Part shown: positions 7,851 through 15,391 of the stretch, in pieces
Position numbering within the stretch: position 1 is the stretch's first letter
Layout of the letters: each line of letters opens with the position of its first letter
DNA from: Spartobacteria bacterium
GTDB lineage: Bacteria; Verrucomicrobiota; Verrucomicrobiia; Chthoniobacterales; UBA10450
DNA length: 64,000 nucleotides
NCBI GenBank assembly: GCA_003134765.1
Contig: PLCM01000032.1
Span: forward strand, 1-64,000
Direction of reading: 5' to 3'
Translations under genes and position numbers: made by a program
The notes under the pieces: generated by a model
What the model was told of the DNA's origin: nothing
Seen by the model: the letters and a program-made list of their open reading frames with translations, nothing else
Database searches by the model: none

Positions 7851-10103
7851 CTATTGGATGTTATAAACTTCCACGAGGCCGACGCCCGTAGTGCCACCGT
7901 TGCCGCGCACAATCGCAGTGTAAGCGCCAGGAGGCAGCGACCGCAGCACAGCGCTCTCGCGCGGGTCGTTAGGGGCAAGATTAACGGCCTGGACCTCCGC
8001 CGCGGAAGGATCCTCCTGCCAGTCGTTATTGAACACTAAGAGCACGCCGTTGCCATCGTGTAACTCAAGTGTCGGATCCTGGAGCGCTCCCGTGATTCCG
8101 AAGTTGCCGAGAGTAGGTCCTATTGCCCGTACGACCACTTTCCCGTTGCCCCCGCCGCCGCCACCGATAATCAAACCGCCAATCATGACGTTGTCGCCCG
8201 TATCGACAAAGCCCCGCGTGGCGATATTCCCGAACCTGGAATTGGCGGCCTGGTCAAGATCATAGGCTTCAACCACACCTATCCCAGTGGTGTCGTTTTT
8301 CCCACGCACGATCGCCGTGTAGCCGGCGTTGTTCGCCGGCAAGGTGATCACGATAGCCGATTCCAAGTCATTGCCCGGAGGAATGCCCGTCGCTTCGATC
8401 TCGGCCTGCTGACTGCTGCCATCGGGCTTCGTTTTCCAGTTATCATTGCTAGCCAGCAACGCGCCGTCTCCACTATGCACTTCAAGGGTGGGATCAGCCA
8501 GCACACCGTTAAAGAACTGAGCTAACGAAGGACCGATTGCACGCACAATTACCTTCTTCGGGTCGGTTCCCGTGATAATGAAGCCGCCAATCAGCACGTT
8601 CTCCCCCGTTTGCACGCGCAGGCGGGTGGCGATGTTGAGAAGCTGCGACGGGGCGGCCGTAGGCGTTGGAGTCGGCGTAGGATTAGGTGTTGACGTAGCA
8701 GTTGCTGTAGGTGTTGCCGTCGCCGTGGCTGTAGGTGTTGCGGTCGCCGTTGCCGTGGCTGTAGCTGTAGGAGTAGGTGTTGGGGTGGTGCCAGGGCAGG
8801 CAGCAAAACTCCAGTTGCTACCGTTATTGCCCGAATTGACCCCGCCAGTAACCGTAATCGCGGCGCTGCCTGCTTGATCCTGCACATCAACATCCGTCAT
8901 CGAAAAAATTCCACCGCCCGACCATGCCCGCTGAGTGCCGGGGACACTGGAGCGAAGCAGGATCTTCGTCGCATCGCCGCAAGCTGCGCCGCCGCCATTG
9001 AATAAGATGCTGCCGTTGTTCGTGACAGTACCGGATAACGTAAGTTGCCCCGTGCCAAGGTTCCTGAGCGTCGAGCCGCTATCAATCGTAATAGCGGTTA
9101 GGTTGAGATTGCCATTCTGCACGGCCGTCGTGTTCGCCATGATGTTAATGGCGATGTTGCCGTAGGTTCCTGAGCCGGCGAGATTCTGGGTCGTGCCTGA
9201 GGCACCGGCGACGCCTTTGAATTGTATCTGGCCGCCGGAACTGGTGGTGACTGCCCCATTGTTCGTGAAGGTCGTACCCTGAAAATTAAGGAATTGATTG
9301 TTCATGTCCAGAGTGCCGTTGATCGTCAGGTCGCCGCTCTCAGTTATAGTGCTGTTTTGTAACAAGGTCGCGCCACTGTCCACGGTGATCGCCGCCAGAT
9401 TGCCGTTAGAAGTCGTCGTGCCGCTCACCACTTCCAGTAGCGCCGTCATCGCCCCGCTACTGGTAATGATTACGTTGTTCTGCGTCTTCAAGATGCCGTT
9501 TCCGGAAATCGTGCCGAGGCTGCTGATGTTGATCTGAGACTGGCCTGACGTGCTGTTTACTAACAGATTATTCGTTAAGGAGAGTGTGCCGGCGGAGGGT
9601 GTGCCATTAAAACTTTCGAAGCCGATGTCCAAAGCAACATCGCCATTTAACGTCGTGCCGATGGCGGGTACGACCGTCGTGTTCGCCATGATGTTAAGGG
9701 CGATGGTGTGGTACGTTCCTGAGCCGGCGAGATTCTGGGTCGTGCCTGAGGCACCGGCGACTCCTTTCAATTGTACCTGGCCCCCGGAACTGGTGGTGAC
9801 TGCCCCATTGTTCGTGAAGGTCGTACCCTGAAAATTAAGGTATTGATTTGCCATGTCCAGAGTGCCGTTGATCGTGAGGTTGTTAGCGCATCGAGTGGTG
9901 TCAAGCGTCACGGTGTGCCCGATAGCGATGGTCACATCATCGCCGCAAGCGGGAACGCCCGCACCACCCCACGTCGCCGCGCTGCCCCAGCTTCCTGATT
10001 GGGTGCTCGTGAAAGTCGTGGCCTTGACCTGCCCCGACGACATGACGGCGATCAAGAATATTGGTAACGCCAACCACTTACTGAATCTCTGATTTGCTTT
10101 CAT
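7851..10103 (-). CDS. Repetitive secreted surface protein with tandem C-terminal module
   Basis: 750 residues from the ATG at 10103 (signal peptide MKANQRFSKWLALPIFLIAV, ending VKA), preceded by GAAGGGCAAAACT. Same plan as the gene at 3973-7296: TFTSTQSGSWGSAATWGG start, two shaft repeats (LDMANQYLNFQGTTFTNN and LDMNNQFLNFQGTTFTNN) encoded by a roughly 200-bp internal direct repeat, the WSGGGIFSMTDVD block, a Pro/Thr/Ala linker (TATATATATPTATATATPT) and two copies of the C-terminal module ending VGLVEVYNIQ. It is divergent from the ECF sigma gene, 111 bases apart, which makes it the best candidate target of that sigma factor. Confidence 0.82.
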   Translation of the reverse strand: MKANQRFSKWLALPIFLIAVMSSGQVKATTFTSTQSGSWGSAATWGGAGVPACGDDVTIAIGHTVTLDTTRCANNLTINGTLDMANQYLNFQGTTFTNNGAVTTSSGGQVQLKGVAGASGTTQNLAGSGTYHTIALNIMANTTVVPAIGTTLNGDVALDIGFESFNGTPSAGTLSLTNNLLVNSTSGQSQINISSLGTISGNGILKTQNNVIITSSGAMTALLEVVSGTTTSNGNLAAITVDSGATLLQNSTITESGDLTINGTLDMNNQFLNFQGTTFTNNGAVTTSSGGQIQFKGVAGASGTTQNLAGSGTYGNIAINIMANTTAVQNGNLNLTAITIDSGSTLRNLGTGQLTLSGTVTNNGSILFNGGGAACGDATKILLRSSVPGTQRAWSGGGIFSMTDVDVQDQAGSAAITVTGGVNSGNNGSNWSFAACPGTTPTPTPTATATATATATPTATATATPTATATSTPNPTPTPTPTAAPSQLLNIATRLRVQTGENVLIGGFIITGTDPKKVIVRAIGPSLAQFFNGVLADPTLEVHSGDGALLASNDNWKTKPDGSSQQAEIEATGIPPGNDLESAIVITLPANNAGYTAIVRGKNDTTGIGVVEAYDLDQAANSRFGNIATRGFVDTGDNVMIGGLIIGGGGGGNGKVVVRAIGPTLGNFGITGALQDPTLELHDGNGVLLVFNNDWQEDPSAAEVQAVNLAPNDPRESAVLRSLPPGAYTAIVRGNGGTTGVGLVEVYNIQ
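7855..8998. repeat. Direct repeat, copy B: 3' part of a surface gene
   Basis: Partner of 3971-5120, in the same orientation about 3.9 kb away. Recombination between the two would delete or duplicate a whole surface gene. Confidence 0.9.
9127..9328. repeat. Intragenic direct repeat encoding one shaft unit (copy 1)
   Basis: Roughly 200 bp almost identical to 9676-9877, encoding the LDMNNQFLNFQG to GTYGNIAINIMANTT unit. Differences are few, so unit number can probably change by slippage or recombination. Confidence 0.8.
9676..9877. repeat. Intragenic direct repeat encoding one shaft unit (copy 2)
   Basis: Partner of 9127-9328, same gene and orientation. Confidence 0.8.
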
Positions 10104-10106
10104 AGT

Positions 10107-10154
10107 TTTGCCCTTCACCAAGCAATGCGGCAAAGCGAACCCGAGAACGGACAT
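10107..10154 (-). promoter_or_regulatory. Shared surface-gene leader element, copy 4 (divergent from sigma gene)
   Basis: Minus strand GTCCGTTCTCGGG, then a slightly diverged CGCTTTGCCGCATTGC, TTGGTGAAGGGCAAAACT and the ATG. It lies back to back with the sigma promoter at 10162-10214. Confidence 0.6.
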
Positions 10155-10161
10155 TGAGATT

Positions 10162-10214
10162 TAAAAAAGTTCGCTTCGCCCGGCGCGACCGGGTAGATTT
10201 CTTCCCGAAAGAAA
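10162..10214 (+). promoter_or_regulatory. Promoter/operator region of the ECF sigma gene
   Basis: Conserved blocks AAAAAAGTTCGCTTC and GGGTAGAT, and the dyad TTTCTT-cccga-AAGAAA ending at the GTG start. Two diverged copies (1254-1303 and 7352-7406) keep the same blocks. The dyad could be an operator or a hairpin around the ribosome binding site. Confidence 0.55.
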
Positions 10215-10796
10215 GTGGAAACGCCTCTTCATCACGAACCGCCGCACGATGTCACCCAAATCCTGAAGGATTGGAGCGAGGGCAGCGGGGATGCCTCGGC
10301 TCGCCTGATGCCTCTTGTTTACGAAGAACTCCGCCGCCTGGCGCGCGAATATATTCGACGCGAGCGCGCCGATCACACCCTCCAGGCGACTGCGCTCGTC
10401 CACGAAGCCTACCTCCGCATGGTGGACGAGAAGAACGTCACCTGGAAGGACCGCGCGCATTTCTATGGCATCGCCGCCCGGTTGATGCGGCGCATTCTGG
10501 TCGACCACGCGCGCGCACATAACGCCGCGAAACGCGGCGGCCTGGAGCAGAAGTTATCGCTGGATGAAGCGCGCGATCTGCCTGCGGCCGGGGCGACCGA
10601 TCTGGTAGCCCTCGATGGCGCCCTAGAGAGCCTGGCCAAAACCTACCCGCGCAAGAGCGAAGTCGTGGAGTTGAAGTTCTTCGGCGGCCTGGACGCGAAC
10701 GAGATCGCGGAAGTGCTCAACGTTTCGGAAAAGACGGTCCTGCGCGACTGGAGCTTCGCGAAGCTTTGGCTTTGCCGGGAGCTGAGCGCCGCCTAG
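10215..10796 (+). CDS. ECF sigma factor, TIGR02999-like family
   Basis: 193 residues starting at GTG; the start is kept in two relic copies elsewhere in the window. Region 2 (residues about 20-85) includes LMPLVYEELRRLAREYIRRE and LQATALVHEAYLRMVD; the segment IAARLMRRILVDHARAH follows; region 4 (about 130-190) includes VVELKFFGGLDANEIAEVLN and VSEKTVLRDWSFAKLWLCREL. These are the signatures of the TIGR02999-like ECF sigma factors common in Verrucomicrobia, Planctomycetes and Acidobacteria. The gene is followed after 90 bases by a Ser/Thr kinase with TPRs, the usual partner of this family, and no anti-sigma gene is seen. It probably redirects RNA polymerase to a small regulon, plausibly the divergent surface genes. 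Confidence 0.9.
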   Translation: METPLHHEPPHDVTQILKDWSEGSGDASARLMPLVYEELRRLAREYIRRERADHTLQATALVHEAYLRMVDEKNVTWKDRAHFYGIAARLMRRILVDHARAHNAAKRGGLEQKLSLDEARDLPAAGATDLVALDGALESLAKTYPRKSEVVELKFFGGLDANEIAEVLNVSEKTVLRDWSFAKLWLCRELSAA

Positions 10797-10804
10797 GACG
10801 AACC

Positions 10805-10883
10805 TAACCGCAGATGACGCGGATTACACAGATATAAGACAGCAGGCCTCCGTTCAGCAAAAATCCGCGTAATCCGCGGTCAA
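10805..10883. repeat. Imperfect inverted repeat between sigma and kinase genes
   Basis: TAACCGCAGATGACGCGGAT on the left and ATCCGCGTAATCCGCGGT on the right form imperfect arms around a central spacer of about 40 bases. It may form a hairpin in the sigma-kinase transcript. Confidence 0.55.
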
Positions 10884-10886
10884 TTA

Positions 10887-13394
10887 ATGATCCAGCCCGA
10901 AAGAGCGCAGCGTGTTGCCGAAGTCGTGGAAGCCGCGCTCGAACGCGAAGCCTCCGAGTTGCCGTCATTCCTCAATGAATCTTGCGGCGATGACCTGGCG
11001 CTTCGCCGGGAAGTTGAGTCACTCCTCGGTTATCAAAAAGAAGCGACAGACTTCATCGAAGCGCCCGCCTACCAAAACCACGCAAACTCCCTGGCCGAGG
11101 AGCGCGGTGAGTTGAAGCCAGGCGATCGACTCGGCGAATACAAGATCCTGTCATTGCTCGGTGAAGGCGGTATGGGGGAAGTCTACCTCGCGGAAGATTC
11201 AAACCTGGGCCGGCAAGTAGCTATCAAGCTGGTCAAAGCCGGTCTTGGGCGAGCAGGTCTCATTCGCCATTTCCAGCGCGAAGAAAGAATCCTGGCCGCC
11301 CTCACTCATCCTAACATCGCGCGGCTCTATGGCGGAGCGGTAACCGAGGACGGCCTGCCTTATTTCGTCATGGAATACGTGGAAGGCGAGCGGCTCGATT
11401 CCTATTGCGAGCTTTATCGCCTTACGATCCCCGAGCGGCTGCAACTCTTCCGCAAAATCTGCGCGGCGGTCTCCTACGCTCATCAGCATCTCGTTATCCA
11501 TCGCGATCTCAAGCCGTCGAACATTCGCGTAACCAAAGAAGGCGAACCGAAACTGCTCGACTTCGGAATAGCAAAGCTGCTCGACGATGAGACGGCGCTG
11601 ACTGAACAAACCATGACACTCACCAATGTGATGACGCCGGATTACGCGAGTCCCGAGCAAGTCCGCGGCGAACCAATGACGACCGCAAGCGATGTCTATA
11701 GCCTCGGGGTTGTCCTCTATGAGTTACTGACCGGGAAGAAACCTTACCGCACCCAGAGCCGACGGCTCGAGGAAATCTCGCGCGCCGTCACAGAGCAGGA
11801 ACCGACCAAGCCGAGCACTGCCGCCGCCAGCGGCGGAAACTCGAATTCCGGTCCGAGCCGGACTGGCACCTTTCGAAACTCGAAACTCTTGAAAGGCGAT
11901 CTCGATAACATTGTCTTGATGGCGCTGCGGAAAGAACCGGCCCGCCGCTATTCTTCGGCGGGTCAATTCTCGGAAGATATCCGGCGTCACCTCGAGGGTC
12001 TGCCGGTCATCGCGCGCCGCGATACCGTTGGTTATCGCACGTCGAAATTTGTCGCGCGCCATCGACTTGCAGTCGCGGCTACTGTTTTGGTTGCGGCTGC
12101 TATTCTCGGCAGTTTGCTCGTCGCGCTTTGGGAAACCAGGCAGGCCCGCGCCCAGCGCGATGTTGCGCGGCGCATCAACACGTTCTTGCAAGACATGCTC
12201 GGCGCCGCCGCGCCCGACGTAAAGGGTGTTGACGTCAAGGTGGCCGATGTTCTGAGCGACGCGTCCAGTCGCGCCAAAACAGAGCTGGCGGATGAACCTC
12301 GAGTAATGGCCGACGTCTTGATGACGCTCGGGAGGACTTATATCTCGCTGGGGCAGTATGCTCCGGCGGAAGCGAATCTGCGGGCCGCGCTGGCAGCGAG
12401 TTTAAAAGCCAACGGCGAATTGCATCCAACAACCGCTACAACCATGGGGTGGCTGGGATTGGCTTTGGCTGATCTTGGGAAAACCACGGAAGGCGAAAAG
12501 GTTTCACGTAAGGCGGTTGAACTCCAACGCAAACTCCATCCTAAAGGGCACGAAGACCTCGGAGTAGCCTTATACGCTCTTGGAATGAACTTGGTCTACA
12601 AAAAGGAACCGAAAGCAGCCCAAGAGTACCTGAAGGAAGCGTCAGAACTTATCAAGAAGCACCTCGGCGAAGCCAACGGTTATTACATGACATCGCTTGT
12701 TATGCTGGCGATGGCGCATGAAAGGGCGGGCGAAGTGGTTGTGGCGGAGCCTCTCTATCGGCAAGCGATTGATGTGGGAGGCCGGGTAGAGTCGCGTTAC
12801 CGGATCTATTTAGCGCAGGCTCAGGCCCTCTTGGGCATCCTGCTGATTAACAAAGAAGCTTATTCCGAAGCGGAGACGCTTTTGCAAAAAAGCGAAACAA
12901 CCTACAGCGAAGTCATGGGAGGCGATACGAATTACAGCGTCGCAGTTGTTAAAGCGAACCTGGGATTGCTTTATTTTCTCAAAGGCGATTACGCAAAAGC
13001 CGAGAATGAGGACAAAAAGGCAATCGACTTGGTTCGAAAATACATGGGCCCGGAACACCCCCTAACGGCGAGCACGGCTGTCACCCTGGGGTTAAGTTTG
13101 ACGCGGGAAGGAAAGGCGGTGGAAGGCGATCCTTACCTGCGGGAGGCACTTGCGATTCGGAAGAAAATCTTGCCGCAAGGAGACGTTTCGATCTCCTCCG
13201 CCGTCAGTGCGCTGGGCGAATGTCTAACCATGCAGCAGCGCTACGCGGAAGCTGAGCCCCTGCTCAATGACAGTTACAAAGAACTTAAGTCGAAGGTAGG
13301 AGATCAAGAGAAGCGGACGGTCGAGGCCCGCCAGCGCCTGGTCAGGCTCTACGATGCGTGGGGAAAGCCCGATCAGGCCGCGCAATTTCGCTAG
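10887..13394 (+). CDS. Transmembrane Ser/Thr protein kinase with C-terminal TPR repeats
   Basis: 835 residues. The kinase domain (about 83-370) has the glycine loop LLGEGGMGEVY (residues 90-100), lysine K114 in VAIKLVK, catalytic loop HRDLKPSN (205-212) and DFG (225-227), so it should be active. A low-complexity insert (STAAASGGNSNSGPSRTGTF) precedes LLKGDLDNIVLMALRKEP. One membrane helix (about 393-415, LAVAATVLVAAAILGSLLVA) separates it from about 420 residues of TPR-like helices (for example ADVLMTLGRTYISLGQYAPA). It lies in the sigma-factor operon and may control that sigma factor by phosphorylation, as proposed for similar ECF-kinase pairs. Its last four bases overlap the convergent WYL gene. 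Confidence 0.92.
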   Translation: MIQPERAQRVAEVVEAALEREASELPSFLNESCGDDLALRREVESLLGYQKEATDFIEAPAYQNHANSLAEERGELKPGDRLGEYKILSLLGEGGMGEVYLAEDSNLGRQVAIKLVKAGLGRAGLIRHFQREERILAALTHPNIARLYGGAVTEDGLPYFVMEYVEGERLDSYCELYRLTIPERLQLFRKICAAVSYAHQHLVIHRDLKPSNIRVTKEGEPKLLDFGIAKLLDDETALTEQTMTLTNVMTPDYASPEQVRGEPMTTASDVYSLGVVLYELLTGKKPYRTQSRRLEEISRAVTEQEPTKPSTAAASGGNSNSGPSRTGTFRNSKLLKGDLDNIVLMALRKEPARRYSSAGQFSEDIRRHLEGLPVIARRDTVGYRTSKFVARHRLAVAATVLVAAAILGSLLVALWETRQARAQRDVARRINTFLQDMLGAAAPDVKGVDVKVADVLSDASSRAKTELADEPRVMADVLMTLGRTYISLGQYAPAEANLRAALAASLKANGELHPTTATTMGWLGLALADLGKTTEGEKVSRKAVELQRKLHPKGHEDLGVALYALGMNLVYKKEPKAAQEYLKEASELIKKHLGEANGYYMTSLVMLAMAHERAGEVVVAEPLYRQAIDVGGRVESRYRIYLAQAQALLGILLINKEAYSEAETLLQKSETTYSEVMGGDTNYSVAVVKANLGLLYFLKGDYAKAENEDKKAIDLVRKYMGPEHPLTASTAVTLGLSLTREGKAVEGDPYLREALAIRKKILPQGDVSISSAVSALGECLTMQQRYAEAEPLLNDSYKELKSKVGDQEKRTVEARQRLVRLYDAWGKPDQAAQFR

Positions 13395-14425
13395 GTCCCG
13401 TACAGATTGGCAATCGCACGCGCTTCGTCACGAACACGCGCAACCAACTCCTTCGGCGCCAGGACCCGCGCGTGTTTACCCCAGCTCAGGATCCAGCGCT
13501 CGATCTCTTCCAGGCCGCCCAGTTCCAATTCCAGAATCATCGATCCGTCTGCGTTTTCCCGGACTCGTTGCGATTCGTGCCATTTCCTTTCGGCGACGAG
13601 CCGGGCTGCGAAAGAATCGAACTGCAACCGGATGCGCTGCTTTTTGCCGGCCGAGTGAACGCCAAAGCTTCCGCTCAGGACTTGGGCGATGGAAAAATCG
13701 GCCGGCCGGCGGAAACGCTTCGTGGTTAGCGCGACCTTCCGCATGCGGGGCAGAGCAAACGTGCGCAGTTGCCGCCGCTCCAAATCCTCGGCGAAAAGGT
13801 ACCACTGATTCTCCAGACAACCGAGATGATAGGGCCGCACCCGCCGCGATTCGTAGCCGCTGCTCTGCAATTTTCGATATTCAAACTCCAGCTCAACGCA
13901 GCGGAGCACGCCTTTGCTCACCGTTTCGAACAATTCGAGGTCTGCCACGCTCGCGCCGGCGCTGCGAAATGAGATCGCGTCCTCGAGGTCGTGCCAGGAA
14001 AAGGAAACGCGGTCCTTGAGTCCATCCGTCAGTTTTCGAAAAGCCGAATGGAGCGGGCGCTCGAACGGCGTGCCCTTGTATTGCGCCAGCGCCTTTTGCG
14101 CGACCAGCAGTGCGGTTATTTCCCCTTCGGAAACTTCGATACTCGGAAATCCAGTAACCGGTTCCGTGTAAAAGAAACCAAACTCCTGCGGATGATAATC
14201 GATCGGCAACCCGAGCCGGTCCCGCATGAAGTCGATATCGCGCTGGATCGTTTTCGCCGAGACCTCCAGTTCGGCCGCGATCTTCTGGCAGTTTGGAAAA
14301 TGCCGGGCCTGGAGCGCCGCGTGGAGCCGCATCATGCGCTGGAGCGGCGGTCGCGAAAAACCGCGCTCGGGTTTCTTCTGTAGCAGCGGCCCTGCGGGCC
14401 GCTTGAGAGAGGTGTCGATTGCCAT
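13391..14425 (-). CDS. WYL-domain transcriptional regulator with N-terminal HTH (YafY-like)
   Basis: 344 residues. An N-terminal winged helix (about 25-80: LQRMMRLHAALQARHFPNCQ, then KIAAELEVSAKTIQRDIDFM) is followed by a middle helical part and a WYL domain (about 165-240: VELEFEYRKLQSS, RRVRPYHLGCLENQWYLFAE) and a C-terminal extension. Such proteins bind DNA in response to a ligand or nucleic acid sensed by the WYL domain. It is convergent with the kinase gene (4-base overlap) and has no clear operon partner; the target is unknown. Confidence 0.9.
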   Translation of the reverse strand: MAIDTSLKRPAGPLLQKKPERGFSRPPLQRMMRLHAALQARHFPNCQKIAAELEVSAKTIQRDIDFMRDRLGLPIDYHPQEFGFFYTEPVTGFPSIEVSEGEITALLVAQKALAQYKGTPFERPLHSAFRKLTDGLKDRVSFSWHDLEDAISFRSAGASVADLELFETVSKGVLRCVELEFEYRKLQSSGYESRRVRPYHLGCLENQWYLFAEDLERRQLRTFALPRMRKVALTTKRFRRPADFSIAQVLSGSFGVHSAGKKQRIRLQFDSFAARLVAERKWHESQRVRENADGSMILELELGGLEEIERWILSWGKHARVLAPKELVARVRDEARAIANLYGT

Positions 14426-14549
14426 GGCTCGCCAATCTCACGCGCCCCACAGGGACGCGACTACAGGGGGCGGCTTGAAGCCGAAAATATTTTGAAATTC
14501 TTTCACCATCGGACAGTCCATGTCCTACCCCCTATTTTAGGATCGCGCC
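14426..14549. other. Intergenic region upstream of the WYL gene
   Basis: Contains GCGACTACAGGGGGCGGC, a fragment of the CTGTAGCCGC-type repeat family, and an A/T-rich stretch (AAAATATTTTGAAATTCTTT, 14487-14506) that could hold promoters. No gene is supported here. Confidence 0.4.
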
Positions 14550-14738
14550 ATGAAAAGATACAAGACTCATTATCCGCGTCGCAATCTGCTCGCCATTCCG
14601 TACTCCGTCCGGCCCGACCGGATCGAGCGCGGTCTGCGCATCCTGCGGGCTCTGCGCCATTCCTTGTCGGCGGCGGCTGCCCCCCTCCCGCGCCCGCAGC
14701 AAAAGGAGTTCGATTTCGCCTTGGCGAAGCGAGCCTGA
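14550..14738 (+). CDS. Possible small basic protein
   Basis: 62 codons from ATG (MKRYKTHYPRRNLLAIPYSV onward), rich in arginine and leucine, with no domain I recognise. A TTTTAGGATCGCGCC stretch precedes the start, a weak ribosome-binding context. It fills an otherwise empty space before the CBS gene. It may be a chance frame; G+C-rich DNA produces many. Confidence 0.28.
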   Translation: MKRYKTHYPRRNLLAIPYSVRPDRIERGLRILRALRHSLSAAAAPLPRPQQKEFDFALAKRA

Positions 14739-14832
14739 TTTCTCACGAGAGAAGTATTGCAACCGGCGGAGCTGGTCGCTAGGTTCGATTCTCTGCTGGC
14801 GGCTACGGCCGTCGGCGAGCGCTCTGGGAATC

Positions 14833-15282
14833 ATGGACGTCAGCGGAACAATCGAAGCGATCCTCGGCCAAAAAGGGACCGAGATTTTTTCGGTGTCACC
14901 GGACGCGACCGTGTTCGAGGCGGTCGAGCTCATGGCGAACAAAAATGTCGGTGCGTTGCTGGTGGTGGAGAATGACAGGCTGGTCGGGATGATTTCGGAG
15001 CGCGACTACACGCGTAAAGTGATGTTGCGCGGCAAGAAGTCCCGTGAAACCCAGGTGCGGGAGATCATGTCGAGCGACCTGACCGTCATCACTCCGCGCG
15101 AGCCGGTGGAAAATTGTTTGCGCATGATGACCGACAAGCGGATCCGGCACCTGCCGGTTCTGGATGGCGACACGATTCGCGGCGTCATTTCGATCGGTGA
15201 TCTGGTCAAGTGGGTCATCGCCACCCAATCGGCCGCGATCCAGCATCTCGAGATGTATATCTCCGGCGGGTACACGGGCTGA
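14833..15282 (+). CDS. CBS-pair domain protein
   Basis: 149 residues containing two CBS motifs: SVSPDATVFEAVELMANKNV, GALLVVENDRLVGMISERDY (about residues 20-60) and VITPREPVENCLRMMTDKRI, HLPVLDGDTIRGVISIGDLV (about 85-130). CBS pairs bind adenosine nucleotides and report energy state; stand-alone proteins of this size are common and their partners are usually unknown. The start is the ATG after GGGAATC. It is followed by a GTCATCCCGAGC-type palindrome (15301-15386) and the convergent pyrC gene. Confidence 0.9.
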   Translation: MDVSGTIEAILGQKGTEIFSVSPDATVFEAVELMANKNVGALLVVENDRLVGMISERDYTRKVMLRGKKSRETQVREIMSSDLTVITPREPVENCLRMMTDKRIRHLPVLDGDTIRGVISIGDLVKWVIATQSAAIQHLEMYISGGYTG

Positions 15283-15300
15283 GGGGCGGTCCGACAACAT

Positions 15301-15386
15301 CGTCATCCCGAGCGTTAGTCGAGGGACCCCGTGGAGATGCCTGCACGTATCGCACCGGGATCCATCGACTAACGCTCGGGATGACG
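15301..15386. repeat. Palindromic repeat, GTCATCCCGAGC family
   Basis: Arms of about 29 bases beginning CGTCATCCCGAGCGTTAGTC and ending in its complement at 15386. It lies between convergent genes (CBS and pyrC), where it could end transcription from both sides. Confidence 0.85.
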
Positions 15387-15391
15387 GAGTT

